64,000 bases of DNA from Runella salmonicolor (GCF_024158025.1 NZ_JAMZEL010000007.1:124001-188000); one strand, 5' to 3'. Positions 1 to 9,470 are shown, numbered from the stretch's first letter. Made by a program: numbers and translations. Notes: a model not told the origin generated them from the sequence alone.

Positions 1-686
1 AGCATAATGATATTGCCTTCGGCGGGGTGATTGGCCATCGAATACGCCCTGAAAAGTGGCTCGTCAATTTTTGCTTTTATATCCCATATTTTAAACTTGT
101 CATATTCATCTTTGAAACGCTCGGGTATGTTGTAAAGTTGGGTTTTAAAATCAATGTTCAATTCAGGAACATCCACCTGAATATAATCCCCCGATTTGAA
201 TTTTAAGTTTTCACCTTCGGGCAGTTTTACCACAAATTCTTTAATATAGGTAGAAACGTTTTCGTTGGAAATCACCGTACACTCCCATTTTTTGATGCCA
301 AATACTTCATCGGGTACCCGAATCTCCATGTCATCTTTCACTTTTACCTGACAGGCCAAGCGTATTTTATCCTGCACCTGCCGCCGATTGAGGTGATTGG
401 TTTCGGTTGGCAGCACTTCCCCTCCTCCTTCAAACACTTGGCATTTACACATGGCGCAGGTTCCTCCACCGCCGCAGGCCGATGCCAAAAATAAGTTCTG
501 CGCCGCCAAGGTTGATAAAAGAGAGGACCCCGGTTTAACGACAAACGGGTGTTCTTGGTCACCGTTGATGATGATGGACACGTCTTTTTGGGGTAATAAA
601 CGGTCTTTGGCTTTTAGAATAAGAAACGCAAAGAGCAAAACAACCAAAATGAAGACGGCAATACTGGCAGTAAGTACGGGTAGCAT
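1..686 (-). CDS. nqrF: Na+-translocating NADH:quinone oxidoreductase subunit F (partial, N-terminal 228 residues)
   Basis: NqrF is the NADH-oxidising entry subunit of the sodium pump; it passes electrons from FAD through a 2Fe-2S centre to the membrane subunits. The reading frame opens at 686, only 6 bases after the nqrE stop, and is uninterrupted to the left edge, so the C-terminal FAD/NADH-binding half lies outside the window. Residues 4-26 form one membrane anchor. A plant-type ferredoxin domain follows, with cluster ligands C71, C77 and C80 (CGGGGTCAMC) and C112 (RLACQ), the same spacing as known NqrF proteins. From about residue 130 the flavin-binding barrel begins, with SGDYIQVDVP and the FAD-site signature RAYSMAN near the break. 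It is the last gene of the nqrABCDEF operon. Confidence 0.96.
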   Translation of the reverse strand, partial: MLPVLTASIAVFILVVLLFAFLILKAKDRLLPQKDVSIIINGDQEHPFVVKPGSSLLSTLAAQNLFLASACGGGGTCAMCKCQVFEGGGEVLPTETNHLNRRQVQDKIRLACQVKVKDDMEIRVPDEVFGIKKWECTVISNENVSTYIKEFVVKLPEGENLKFKSGDYIQVDVPELNIDFKTQLYNIPERFKDEYDKFKIWDIKAKIDEPLFRAYSMANHPAEGNIIM

Positions 687-692
687 AGCGTT

Positions 693-1307
693 TTACAGTT
701 GGATTCCAGAAAAACTCAAAAAAGCCAAACCCATCAGGGCCGTTACAATCATCGCGATTCCCAAGCCTTGTAGAGGTTCGGGGATATTGGAGTATCGAAG
801 GCGCTCACGGATAGCTGCCAACAAAACAATAGCCAAGAAAAAGCCAATACCTGCCCCCAACGAAAAAGCGGTGGTTTCGGCAAAATTGTATTCACGCTCC
901 TGCATAAAAAGCGACGCCCCCAAAATGGAACAGTTGACGGTAATAAGCGGTAAAAAAATGCCCAAAGAAGTGTACAACGCGGGCAGGAATTTCTCCACCA
1001 CCATTTCTACCAATTGTACTGCACCAGCAATGGTAGAAATAAAAAGGATAAATGACAAAAAGGTTAAATCAACCGAAGCAAGTGAAGGGTGTATCCATCC
1101 TAATGCACCTTCAAAAAGCAAATAACGCAAAATGAGGTAGTTGAGTGGTGTGGTAAGCACCATCACAAAAATCACCGCTAACCCCAGTCCAAAAGCGGTT
1201 TTGATTTTTTTTGACACCGCCAAAAACGAGCACATGCCCAAAAAGAAGGCAAAGATTACATTTTCAACAAAAATAGTCTTTATGAGGATATTGATGAGAT
1301 GCTGCAT
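693..1307 (-). CDS. nqrE: Na+-NQR subunit E
   Basis: This is an integral membrane subunit of the sodium-pumping NADH:quinone oxidoreductase, about 204 residues with six hydrophobic segments, matching the usual size for NqrE. It pairs with NqrD to form an inverted-topology module that holds an iron centre between the two subunits (family knowledge). Early residues include the helix FLGMCSFLAVSKK, where the conserved Cys is the expected iron ligand, and a second conserved Cys sits in LITVNCSILGAS. The gene lies between nqrD (61 bases upstream) and nqrF (6 bases downstream) and is surely co-transcribed. Confidence 0.96.
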   Translation of the reverse strand: MQHLINILIKTIFVENVIFAFFLGMCSFLAVSKKIKTAFGLGLAVIFVMVLTTPLNYLILRYLLFEGALGWIHPSLASVDLTFLSFILFISTIAGAVQLVEMVVEKFLPALYTSLGIFLPLITVNCSILGASLFMQEREYNFAETTAFSLGAGIGFFLAIVLLAAIRERLRYSNIPEPLQGLGIAMIVTALMGLAFLSFSGIQL

Positions 1308-1368
1308 AACAAGTGTAAAGGTTAAAATTTAACATAAAAACCTGACAACTAAACACATAACTACCTAC

Positions 1369-2049
1369 TTAGGAAGCATTGATGAGTTTACGATTGCGAC
1401 TTCGCTGCCACCAAATAAATATTCCAATCAGAAACAGCGCTGCGGGCGGTAACATCATCAATCCATTGTTGACATATCCCATGTCATAGAGCCATTGCGG
1501 CACTACTTTGAAGCCAAGCACCGAGCCCGAGCCCAACACCTCTCTGATGACCGCCACAATCACCAAAATAATTCCGTATCCCAAACCGTTGCCGATACCA
1601 TCCAAAAAAGAAGGCCATGGTTTCTGCGCCAACGCAAAGGCTTCTAGGCGACCCATGACGATGCAGTTGGTAATAATCAGGCCCACAAAAACGGATAGTT
1701 TTTTGCTCACATCAAACATGTAAGCCTTCAGCAATTGATCAACAATGGTGACTAGCATCGCCGCCACAATCAACTGCACAATGATGCGAATACGGTTGGG
1801 AATGGTATTGCGAATGAGCGAGATAATGAGATTGGAAAAAGCCGTAACGACCGTTACGCCCAAAGCCATGATGATGGCGGGCTTTACCTGAACCGTAACC
1901 GCCAGAGCCGAGCAAACGCCCAATATCTGTACCGTGACGGGGTTGGTATCATCCAAAGGGTCGCGGAGTACGCGCAGGTTCTTTTTGGAGAACAATCCTT
2001 CTTTCTTTTTCTCCTCTACAACCGCAACAGGGGTGGTTTCTGTACTCAT
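1369..2049 (-). CDS. nqrD: Na+-NQR subunit D
   Basis: NqrD is the membrane partner of NqrE in the sodium pump. The 226-residue protein has a soluble N-terminus of about 40 residues (EEKKKEGLFSKKNLRVLRD) and then six hydrophobic segments. It has the conserved Cys-bearing helices LGVCSALAVT and ITNCIVMGRLEAFA that correspond to those in NqrE. The family is usually 205-215 residues; the extra length is the lysine- and glutamate-rich N-terminus. The gene sits 29 bases after nqrC. The nqrD-nqrE spacer (1308-1368) carries a half copy of the AAAACCTGACA repeat seen elsewhere in this window. Confidence 0.96.
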   Translation of the reverse strand: MSTETTPVAVVEEKKKEGLFSKKNLRVLRDPLDDTNPVTVQILGVCSALAVTVQVKPAIIMALGVTVVTAFSNLIISLIRNTIPNRIRIIVQLIVAAMLVTIVDQLLKAYMFDVSKKLSVFVGLIITNCIVMGRLEAFALAQKPWPSFLDGIGNGLGYGIILVIVAVIREVLGSGSVLGFKVVPQWLYDMGYVNNGLMMLPPAALFLIGIFIWWQRSRNRKLINAS

Positions 2050-2078
2050 CGTTGATGTGCGTTTATAAGTTGTCTATC

Positions 2079-2783
2079 TCACTTTTTAATTTTTTCAAAA
2101 TACGTCAAATACGGAGCCGTACAGTTTTTGAGCATGGCATCGGTGCCGCGGGAAGTAATCGTCCCGCCCGAAATGGCATCTACGCGGTGTTCATTGCCGA
2201 AACTTACTTTATCGGTTTTTTTGACCACATTGACCGACACAAACTGCCCTTCGTTCGACATGATTTTCTTGCCCTGAAACTGTTGCTGAAATGGCAACTC
2301 CGCTATTTCAGCGCCCAAACCAGGTGTTTCTCCTTTGTGGTCAAAAAAAGCGCCGTAAACCGTGTCAAAATCATCCTGCAACGATATATACCCCCATATT
2401 GGCCCCCAAAGCCCTGTGCCTCGCAGAGGCACGATATAGTATTTTTTTCCTTCTTTTTCGGTATAAATATACAGCGGAAGGCGGCGATTTTCGGGGGTTT
2501 TAGCCACCTCTTCTTTTAAATCTATGTCGGTAGTTTTAACGCCGCTCACTGGCTCACCCGCGGCGTTTATGACCATTTCCTGCACCCGTTCGGCATAGGT
2601 GTTTTCTATTTGGGTACGTTCGTCGTACGCCAATCTGACCGCCCGCAGAATATTGGACTTTTTGTCCAGCGCAATATTGGCTTCCTGTGCAGGTTTAAGC
2701 CCTTCGGCAGCCACGGCCAGCACGATTGCGGTAATGACCGACAAAACGGCGGCATAAATCAGGGTGTATTGGTTGCTATGCAC
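2079..2783 (-). CDS. nqrC: Na+-NQR subunit C (flavinylated)
   Basis: NqrC carries a covalently bound FMN on a periplasmic domain and relays electrons inside the sodium pump. The 234-residue protein has one N-terminal membrane helix (about residues 7-26) followed by an FMN-binding domain. The flavinylation motif is DAISGGTIT near residues 202-210, with T208 the predicted attachment site for the ApbE transferase; the usual Ala before Thr is Gly here. The start codon lies inside the end of nqrB, an 8-base overlap (2776-2783), which suggests translational coupling. Confidence 0.96.
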   Translation of the reverse strand: MHSNQYTLIYAAVLSVITAIVLAVAAEGLKPAQEANIALDKKSNILRAVRLAYDERTQIENTYAERVQEMVINAAGEPVSGVKTTDIDLKEEVAKTPENRRLPLYIYTEKEGKKYYIVPLRGTGLWGPIWGYISLQDDFDTVYGAFFDHKGETPGLGAEIAELPFQQQFQGKKIMSNEGQFVSVNVVKKTDKVSFGNEHRVDAISGGTITSRGTDAMLKNCTAPYLTYFEKIKK

Positions 2784-3933
2784 GTTTTTTGCGGTTTTTG
2801 ATGTGTTGTTCTACGACAAGATGGTCAATCAAAGAAGCAAAGACATTCATCAACAATATACTCAGCATCACTCCCTCCGGATAGGCGGGATTAAATACCC
2901 GAAGGATGACGGTAAACATTCCAATCAAGAGGCCATAAATCCATTTACCCGTTTCTGTTTGAGCGGCACTTACGGGGTCAGTGGCCATATAAACCGCCCC
3001 AAACGCAAAGCCGCCCATCAACAAATGATAATACGCGGGTGTATGCATGGCGTGTGTGGGCATATCGGCTGGCGCTAAGGCGTTCAGAAACACCCCCATC
3101 ACCAACACCCCAACCACGCAGGAAACGATGATTTGCCAACTGCCAATCCCCGTACCAATGAGAATCAAAGCCCCAATCAGACACGCAAATGCGCTAGTTT
3201 CACCAATAGAGCCCTGTTCAAATCCCCAAAACATATCAGCGGCTGAAGGGAGTTTTGTAAAATTGGCATCAAAAGTCACTAAATTCGTTGCCCCCGAATA
3301 CGCATCGACCAGCGCATGACCCGCCTCGGGCGACAGGTCGGTCCAAATATCTCCCGACATATACGCGGGAAAAGCAAAAAACATGAATGCCCGCGCCAAC
3401 AACGCCGGATTCATAAAGTTCATGCCCGTACCGCCAAAAATCTCTTTGCCCAATACCGTACAGAAAATAGCCCCTAAAGCCACCATCCATAAAGGTATAG
3501 TGACAGGCATGGTGAGCGGAATCAGCAGGCCCGTCACCAGATACCCCTCACTGACTTGGTGGTTTCTGACAATGGCAAAAATAAATTCCACCCCCAACCC
3601 AACGGCATAAGATACAATAATGATGGGCAGCACTTTCCAAAAACCAAACAGAAAATTATCTACCAACGAAGCCTCCATTCCGTAGGCCAAATGATGTTGA
3701 TAGCCTACGTTCCACATCCCAAAAAGCAGCGTCGGGACCAACGCCACAATGACCGTAAACATAGTTCGTTTTAAATCAATGGCGTCGCGCACGTGCACAC
3801 CCTGAGACGTAGTATGCCCTGGCACAAACAAGAAGGTCTCCAAGGCATCAAATGCTGGATGTAATTTCTCAAATCGTCCCCCTTCTTTAAAGTGGGGCCT
3901 TACAGAATTCAGGAGTTTTTGGGCTATTTTCAC
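2776..3933 (-). CDS. nqrB: Na+-NQR subunit B (flavinylated)
   Basis: NqrB is the large membrane subunit that holds a covalent FMN and riboflavin and forms the ion path of the sodium pump. The 385-residue protein has a hydrophilic N-terminus and about ten hydrophobic segments. The flavinylation motif DAYSGAT is present, with T216 the predicted FMN site. The region KEIFGGTGMNFMNPALLARAF matches the conserved core of the NqrB/RnfD family. The gene follows nqrA by 43 bases and overlaps nqrC by 8 bases. Confidence 0.97.
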   Translation of the reverse strand: MKIAQKLLNSVRPHFKEGGRFEKLHPAFDALETFLFVPGHTTSQGVHVRDAIDLKRTMFTVIVALVPTLLFGMWNVGYQHHLAYGMEASLVDNFLFGFWKVLPIIIVSYAVGLGVEFIFAIVRNHQVSEGYLVTGLLIPLTMPVTIPLWMVALGAIFCTVLGKEIFGGTGMNFMNPALLARAFMFFAFPAYMSGDIWTDLSPEAGHALVDAYSGATNLVTFDANFTKLPSAADMFWGFEQGSIGETSAFACLIGALILIGTGIGSWQIIVSCVVGVLVMGVFLNALAPADMPTHAMHTPAYYHLLMGGFAFGAVYMATDPVSAAQTETGKWIYGLLIGMFTVILRVFNPAYPEGVMLSILLMNVFASLIDHLVVEQHIKNRKKRA

Positions 3934-3976
3934 GGTAAAAGGGTTGAGGAAAGGTTCAACAATTCTTAACTACCCA

Positions 3977-5335
3977 TTAGCCTTCCTGACGAACATACGC
4001 CAGACCGTCGGCAATGATACGCTGTACGTCAATTTTGGAAGTGCAAACAAACTCACACAGGGCAAAATCTTCTTCCGAAACCTCATAAATGCCCAACTCT
4101 TCCATGCGCTCAAGGTCTTTGGCCAAAATAGCTTTCAGTAAATGCACGGGGTAAATATTCATCGGTAGCACTTTGTCGTATTGGCCAGTCATGACAAATG
4201 CCCGCTCTTCACCGTTATTGTTCGTATTTAGATTGTAGGAGCGATTGGGAGTCAACCACGAGAAAAAAGTACGCGAAAGGCTCAATTTATGAAATCCTGG
4301 CAGTAGCCACCCCAAAAACTCGGGTTGGTCGCCTTCAGGAATCGCCGTCAACTGGTTTTCGTAGAACGAAAGAAAATCATCTTCAGCAGTCTTTTTTCCC
4401 GTCAGAATAGTACCCTGAATCAGTCGGAAGTTGGTAGAATCCAGTTTATTCCCCGTAATACTTTTTATTTTTTGGCCCGTAATGACCTTAAAATACTGCG
4501 GTTGTTTTACGCAGCTACCCGCTAGGGCTACAATGCGCTCGGCCCGATACCGATATTCTGTAAACAACCTGCCAATAATAATCACATCTTGGGGCTGCAC
4601 GTACCAAACCACTTCTCCTTTTTGGATAGGATCAATATGGTGGATTTGAATACCCACATTACCGGCTGGATGCGGCCCGCTGAAGTGGTGAAATTTATGG
4701 TTGGCAATTCCCCGGAAGTCGCTCTCTGAGAGGCGCTCTCCCACTTCCGCGTGTAGAGATATGTGAAGGTGGCCATTGGCCAGTTTGTCCAGAACTTCCA
4801 GTCCCGTTTGAAAATGTGCCCGTTGTTGTTCGATAATAAAACCCAAATCAGGTGCTAAGGGAGAAGTGTCAAAGCAAGAGACAAAGATAGCTTTGGGAAT
4901 ATCGTCGGGATTGGCAATCAGTGAATAAGGGCGTTGACGAATATAACTCCAGCAGCCGCTTTCGAGCAAATACTCAATCACTGCATCGCGGTCTGCATTG
5001 GGCAGATTGATTTCGGGAAAATATGCGTATTTGGTAATTTTATCGGGAATAATCCGAACTTCGAGAATTCGTCGCTTGTCGCCGCGAACGATTTCAATTA
5101 CCTCACCGCTTACGGGCGAAGGCAGCCGGATTTTGGGATTGTTTTTATCGTGGAAAAGCGATTGACCCGCGACCACCTCTTGGCCCACTTCGACCGATAA
5201 TCTCGGAACAACAGATGGGAAATCGTGGGGTTTAAGGGCTACTACATCCGAAAGTGCAAGGTGAGTAATGGTTTTTTGGGCCACTCCATCCATCTTAATG
5301 GTATAACCCTTCTTAATAGTAATTACCTTTCCCAT
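3977..5335 (-). CDS. nqrA: Na+-NQR subunit A
   Basis: NqrA is the peripheral cytoplasmic subunit linked to ubiquinone/menaquinone binding at the end of the electron path. The frame could start upstream at 5368, but the family begins with I-x-I-K-K-G-Y, so the ATG at 5335 (MGKVITIKKGYTIKMDG) is chosen, giving 452 residues, the normal family length. It has no membrane segments. Motifs typical of the family include VEVGQEVVAGQSLFHDK and SPVSGEV in the N-terminal barrel-hybrid part. It is the first gene of the operon and is transcribed away from the divergent M1 peptidase gene across a 262-base gap. Confidence 0.96.
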   Translation of the reverse strand: MGKVITIKKGYTIKMDGVAQKTITHLALSDVVALKPHDFPSVVPRLSVEVGQEVVAGQSLFHDKNNPKIRLPSPVSGEVIEIVRGDKRRILEVRIIPDKITKYAYFPEINLPNADRDAVIEYLLESGCWSYIRQRPYSLIANPDDIPKAIFVSCFDTSPLAPDLGFIIEQQRAHFQTGLEVLDKLANGHLHISLHAEVGERLSESDFRGIANHKFHHFSGPHPAGNVGIQIHHIDPIQKGEVVWYVQPQDVIIIGRLFTEYRYRAERIVALAGSCVKQPQYFKVITGQKIKSITGNKLDSTNFRLIQGTILTGKKTAEDDFLSFYENQLTAIPEGDQPEFLGWLLPGFHKLSLSRTFFSWLTPNRSYNLNTNNNGEERAFVMTGQYDKVLPMNIYPVHLLKAILAKDLERMEELGIYEVSEEDFALCEFVCTSKIDVQRIIADGLAYVRQEG

Positions 5336-5544
5336 ATTACTATTTATTCTTTTAATAATACAAAACAAAGGATTATTTCTAAATATTCTAATAATTCTTC
5401 AAAACATTTTTTGGAATATATTTTTCTGATGATGAGGCTATTAATCCCGAATAGACTTCTGTACGTATAAAATTATCCAAATTCGTTTTTCGGTTGTTTA
5501 ACTATCGGGAATTCATCTCAAAATCCGTTCTTTTGGTAGCATTC

Positions 5545-5577
5545 TTTCGGCTTAAAATGGGTTTTCCTGTATCTTTG
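5545..5577 (+). promoter_or_regulatory. Candidate Bacteroidota-type promoter for the M1 peptidase
   Basis: TATCTTTG at 5570-5577 fits the -7 consensus TAnnTTTG exactly. An imperfect -33 element (TTTCGG, 5545-5550) lies 19 bases upstream. Transcription would start near 5584, leaving a leader of about 14 bases before the ATG at 5598. The rest of the 5336-5597 gap, which must also hold the nqrA promoter on the other strand, shows no clear second match. Confidence 0.5.
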
Positions 5578-5597
5578 AATAACCAAATTTTTAACCC

Positions 5598-8000
5598 ATG
5601 CGAAAATTATCCTTCATCAACTCATTGCCGATGATTGTCTGCGCCCTACTTCAAGGTCTATACGCAGCCAAAGCTCAGGCTCCCACCCCTCAAAACTACC
5701 ACGCCAACGACCGGTTTGAACAACTCGGCACTGGACTACCCACGCCCAACACTTATCGCACTGCCTCTGGTGCGCCTGGAAAAGACTATTGGCAACAACG
5801 CGCCGATTATGACATCAAAGTAGAATTGGACGAGGCCAACAACAAAATTATTGGCACCGAAACCATCACGTACTTCAACCAATCGCCCGACGCGCTGCCG
5901 TATGTATGGATTCAATTAGACCAAAATCTATTTGCCAAAAACTCTCCCGGCCCCGTCTCCCGCACAGGCGATTTGGGCACCCAAACCAGCATGGCGAGTT
6001 TGGCGACCATTTCCGACATGAACTATTCAAATGCAGATTATGGCTACAACATTACGTCGGTACGAGATGCCAAAACTGGTAAGCCCCTCAAATACACCAT
6101 CAACCAAACCATGATGCGTATTGACCTGCCGCAACCCGTGCAGTCTAAGCAGTCGTATGCGTTTGCGATGGACTGGAATTATCGGATTGTAGAATTTTCC
6201 AAAGGTGGTCGTCGTACGGGCTTTGAAGCCTTCAAAGATGGTAACAACGTCTACGAAATTGCCCAGTTTTATCCCCGTTTGTGCGTGTACGATGACGTGA
6301 CGGGCTGGCAACACAAACAATATTACAGTCAGGGAGAATTTGCGCTATCATTTGGTAATTTCAAATTGGCCATCACCGTACCCGACGACCATGTATTGGG
6401 CGCTACTGGCGAGCTACAAAACGCCGCCCAAGTGTTGACACCCAACCAATTGAAAAAATTTGAACAAGCCAAATCTTCCGATAAAGTGGTCGTAATTGCC
6501 TCGCAGGAAGAGCGCGAAAAAGCCGAAAAAGGCAAGCCAAGCGGCAAAAAAACCTGGATTTTCAAAGCCGATAATGTACGCGATGTGGCCTTTGCCACTT
6601 CCCGTAAATACATCTGGGACGGAAAAATGCAGGAAGTAGCGGGCAAAAAAGTGCTTTGCATGTCGTTTTATCCCAAAGAAGGAAATCCACTTTGGGGCAA
6701 ATATTCAACCGAAGTCATTGCCCATACCATCAAAACCTATTCGAAATTTTCGGTAGATTACCCCTATCCCGTCGCCATTTCTTGCCACGGTCCCGTGGGC
6801 GGAATGGAATACCCGATGATTTCGTTCAACGGCGGCCGCCCAGAAGCCGACGGAACCTATTCGGAAGCGACCAAATATGGCATGATCAGCGTAATTATCC
6901 ACGAAGTAGGTCACAACTTCTTTCCGATGATTGTCAACAACGACGAGCGCCAATGGATGTGGATGGACGAAGGGCTGAACACCTTTGTGCAATACCTGAC
7001 CGAAAAAGAATGGGACAAAGACTATCCTACGCGCCGTGGTGAGCCGCAGGCCATCGTCGATTACATGAAGCAAGACCCCAAGAATCTGGTGCCCATCATG
7101 ACCATGTCCGACAACCTCATCAATGCCGGCGCAAGTGCGTATGCCAAGCCCGCTACGGCGTTGAATATTTTGCGCGAAACCGTCATGGGAAGAGACCTGT
7201 TTGATTATGCTTTTAAGGAATACAGCCGCCGTTGGGCGTTCAAATCACCCACCCCTGCCGATTTCTTCCGGACCATGGAAGATGCCTCAGGCGTGGATTT
7301 GGATTGGTTTTGGAAAGGTTGGTTTTATGGCGTTGAGCCCGTCAATCAAGATTTGGTGGAAGTAGAATGGTTCGCGTTGGACACCCAAAACCCCGAAATC
7401 TCCAAAGCAGAAGCGAAAAAGCAAGCAGAAGCCAAACGCAACACCGTGGCCCGGCAGCGCGACAAAGACTACATCAAAGAATCAGTGGTGGATAAAAATC
7501 CCGACATGAAGGATTTTTACAACAGCTACGACCCGTACAAAGTGACGGAAGCCGACAAAAAGAAATACGAAACCTATCTGGCAAGCCTGACGCCTGATGA
7601 GCGTAAGTTGGTAGAATCAGGACTGAATTTTTACACGCTAAAAGTGAAAAATAAGGGCGGCTTGCCCATGCCCGTAATCGTGAAGATGCAATACGAAGAT
7701 GGCACCGACTCATTGGTACGTTTCCCCGCCGAGATTTGGCGCCTGAACGACCAACAGATTTCTAAGGTAATCACATCAAAGAAAAAAGTGGTACAGTGGA
7801 CCTTAGACCCGTATCGCGAGATTGCCGATATTGACGAAGAAGACAACAGTTTCCCGCGCCAACCTACCGCGCCTACGCGCTTCCAACTGTTTAAAAACCC
7901 TGCTGGCGGTCGCCGAGGTGGTGGTGGTACCAATCCGATGCAGGAAGCACAGCAAAGTCAGCCACCGAAAGCGGGTCAGCAGGGCGGCGCCAAAAATTAA
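5598..8000 (+). CDS. Secreted M1 family metallopeptidase
   Basis: A zinc aminopeptidase-like enzyme of the gluzincin (M1) family, exported to the periplasm or cell surface. A signal peptide covers residues 1-27 and ends AAKAQ. Next come an N-terminal beta-rich domain and the catalytic domain. The zinc site is HEVGH at 435-439 with the third ligand E458 in WMDEGLNTF, the HExxH-x18-E spacing of M1 enzymes; the exopeptidase motif is seen as GGMEYPM just upstream. After the helical part there is a charged stretch (about residues 600-680) and a Gly/Gln-rich tail. No type IX sorting domain is visible at the C-terminus. A paralogue lies at 46067-48046. Substrate is not predictable from sequence. Confidence 0.9.
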   Translation: MRKLSFINSLPMIVCALLQGLYAAKAQAPTPQNYHANDRFEQLGTGLPTPNTYRTASGAPGKDYWQQRADYDIKVELDEANNKIIGTETITYFNQSPDALPYVWIQLDQNLFAKNSPGPVSRTGDLGTQTSMASLATISDMNYSNADYGYNITSVRDAKTGKPLKYTINQTMMRIDLPQPVQSKQSYAFAMDWNYRIVEFSKGGRRTGFEAFKDGNNVYEIAQFYPRLCVYDDVTGWQHKQYYSQGEFALSFGNFKLAITVPDDHVLGATGELQNAAQVLTPNQLKKFEQAKSSDKVVVIASQEEREKAEKGKPSGKKTWIFKADNVRDVAFATSRKYIWDGKMQEVAGKKVLCMSFYPKEGNPLWGKYSTEVIAHTIKTYSKFSVDYPYPVAISCHGPVGGMEYPMISFNGGRPEADGTYSEATKYGMISVIIHEVGHNFFPMIVNNDERQWMWMDEGLNTFVQYLTEKEWDKDYPTRRGEPQAIVDYMKQDPKNLVPIMTMSDNLINAGASAYAKPATALNILRETVMGRDLFDYAFKEYSRRWAFKSPTPADFFRTMEDASGVDLDWFWKGWFYGVEPVNQDLVEVEWFALDTQNPEISKAEAKKQAEAKRNTVARQRDKDYIKESVVDKNPDMKDFYNSYDPYKVTEADKKKYETYLASLTPDERKLVESGLNFYTLKVKNKGGLPMPVIVKMQYEDGTDSLVRFPAEIWRLNDQQISKVITSKKKVVQWTLDPYREIADIDEEDNSFPRQPTAPTRFQLFKNPAGGRRGGGGTNPMQEAQQSQPPKAGQQGGAKN

Positions 8001-8006
8001 TACTGT

Positions 8007-8035
8007 AAGGGCGGATTGATTTCCGCCCTTTTTTT
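8007..8035 (+). terminator. Rho-independent terminator after the M1 peptidase gene
   Basis: A 9-base-pair perfect stem (AAGGGCGGA with TCCGCCCTT) and a 6-base loop, followed by a run of seven T, lies 7 bases after the stop codon. It marks the left boundary between the conserved region and the AT-rich islet. Confidence 0.85.
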
Positions 8036-8105
8036 AGGCTCGGAGATTGCTTCAGGCTTATATTATAAGGTCCACTTTCACTTGACGGCATATAATATAG
8101 ACATA

Positions 8106-8753
8106 CTAATATTCATAATACTGACGCATTTCTTGCTCATACATATTCTCTATTTCATCAGCGAAGTCAGTATATCGTGCAAATACATCTGCGGTATGGA
8201 CAAATAAAAGCATGCTTTTTTCAAATAACTCCTTCACATCCAAAAGGTTGATTGTATCTGTATGTCCAAATGAGTTATTGTTCTTTTTATCAACCGGATA
8301 GCGAAAGCTGTCAGAACCTTCATCCAATTTATGAAATATGGCAGTTAATTTGTAAACTTCATTGCAGTAATTATCGAATTCTTTAACATCATCAGGACTA
8401 ACCTCAATTCCATATTTGTCATTCAGGTTCTCAATCGTGGCGTATAAATGTAGGCGAAACGCTTTAAATAAGTCTTCTAAATTATGGGTACCTGCCTTTT
8501 TAAAGTCCTCTTTACCAGAATATTGGCAAAAATACCTTATGTTGGTTTTAAATCCCAGCTCCATGCAATGCCGGGCAATAAATAGTAATGGATATGCTAG
8601 ATGGTCAACGTGGGCACTTGAGTTATAAACACTCATCATTAACACTTCAAAAGCTCGGTTATAGCTTCCCAAATAGTTGGCGAATGTCAGATGATGACCC
8701 AAAAAAGCCTTGAACTGATATCTAGTATATGAGTTATCTTCTATTTCTTCCAT
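8106..8753 (-). CDS. HEPN-like protein, second gene of an Abi-type pair
   Basis: A 215-residue soluble, mostly helical protein with no signal peptide. I do not recognise a named family with certainty. The pattern ARHCMELGFK (about residues 60-69), then THNLEDLFKAF, then FRYPVDK resembles HEPN-fold proteins, which often carry an A-R-H-x-x-E-L helix and an H-x-L-E-x-L-F motif. The classic catalytic R-x4-6-H motif is not evident, so it may be a non-catalytic HEPN partner. It starts 3 bases after the stop of the Abi_2-like gene on the same strand, so the two form an operon. Base composition is clearly more AT-rich than the flanking genes. A role as regulator, antitoxin or sensor of the upstream protein is inference only. 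Confidence 0.6.
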   Translation of the reverse strand: MEEIEDNSYTRYQFKAFLGHHLTFANYLGSYNRAFEVLMMSVYNSSAHVDHLAYPLLFIARHCMELGFKTNIRYFCQYSGKEDFKKAGTHNLEDLFKAFRLHLYATIENLNDKYGIEVSPDDVKEFDNYCNEVYKLTAIFHKLDEGSDSFRYPVDKKNNNSFGHTDTINLLDVKELFEKSMLLFVHTADVFARYTDFADEIENMYEQEMRQYYEY

Positions 8754-8756
8754 ATA

Positions 8757-9434
8757 TTAGATTGTTAATATCTGATTTATCTTATTTTGCGTATTATCAA
8801 TCTTTTTGAAGAATGGAGTAAGCTCAGGGTCTATCCATGATGCCAAATCAATTATTGAATTTCTGACACTCAATACATTTGTGCAATCAATGTGATGATT
8901 ATTAAAACAGATAGGCTCACAGTGATTAATTCTGTTTCTGAGCATTCTTATATCCTCAAGTTTTTGAAATATAGAGGATCTATTCTCAGCTGCTGGTTTA
9001 TGGGCAAAGACCTGTATTGGACGACCTCCGACTAGTGGATAATAAGGAGTAGAGAAAAAAGCTGTCCAGAAACCAAATGTTTGATCTGATATTATCTTAC
9101 CACTTGTAGGAGGTATATGTCTGTCTGAAAGCATCCTTTCTGTCTTTTCAACGCATTTTCTTAGATAAAGCTTGGGTCTGACAGAGGTATCATTCATAAA
9201 CCCATTCTTTTGATTTATAATCCACTCATTATCTGTAAAATAGGTTGATAATACATTATTTATTCCATTTCTGAAAACAACTTCAAATTGACTTAATATT
9301 GGGTGAAACGCCTGAGAAAGTCGTATATTTGCATTATAAAGTCTCTCAGCTCGCTTACTATTATTTGCTGTGGCACTTAAATATCTATTGAATCGTACTC
9401 TGGATAAATATTTGTTTCTTATTTCAGATTTCAT
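8757..9434 (-). CDS. Abi_2 (AbiD/AbiF-like) abortive-infection protein
   Basis: A 225-residue protein with hallmarks of the Abi-like (Abi_2) family, putative HEPN ribonucleases that trigger abortive infection or act as toxins. The N-terminal half contains LSQFEVVFRNGINNVL, the family's conserved helix. The middle has the aromatic SDQTFGFWTAFFSTPYY. The HEPN catalytic motif is RNRINHCEP (about residues 166-174), an R-x4-H arrangement. Homologues are often longer (about 250-330 residues), so this is a compact version. It is the first gene of a two-gene operon and is divergent from a candidate small RNA immediately upstream. AT-rich composition suggests horizontal acquisition. Function as a phage-defence effector is inferred from the family. 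Confidence 0.8.
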   Translation of the reverse strand: MKSEIRNKYLSRVRFNRYLSATANNSKRAERLYNANIRLSQAFHPILSQFEVVFRNGINNVLSTYFTDNEWIINQKNGFMNDTSVRPKLYLRKCVEKTERMLSDRHIPPTSGKIISDQTFGFWTAFFSTPYYPLVGGRPIQVFAHKPAAENRSSIFQKLEDIRMLRNRINHCEPICFNNHHIDCTNVLSVRNSIIDLASWIDPELTPFFKKIDNTQNKINQILTI

Positions 9435-9465
9435 TTGGATATGTCAAAAAAAGTTGATATATTTG
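9434..9465 (+). promoter_or_regulatory. Consensus Bacteroidota promoter for a candidate small RNA
   Basis: TTTG at 9434-9437 and TATATTTG at 9458-9465 are separated by 20 bases. This matches the Bacteroidota housekeeping promoter (TTTG, 19-21, TAnnTTTG) at every defined position. No plus-strand gene begins within the next 500 bases, so it appears to drive the short RNA ending at the terminator at 9555. It abuts the start codon of the divergent Abi_2-like gene. Confidence 0.65.
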
Positions 9466-9470
9466 TGCTA

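Noticed and set aside
344..562. A minus-strand frame of 72 codons inside nqrF
   Set aside because: It is out of frame with nqrF; the true nqrF frame contains the 2Fe-2S cysteines with correct spacing.
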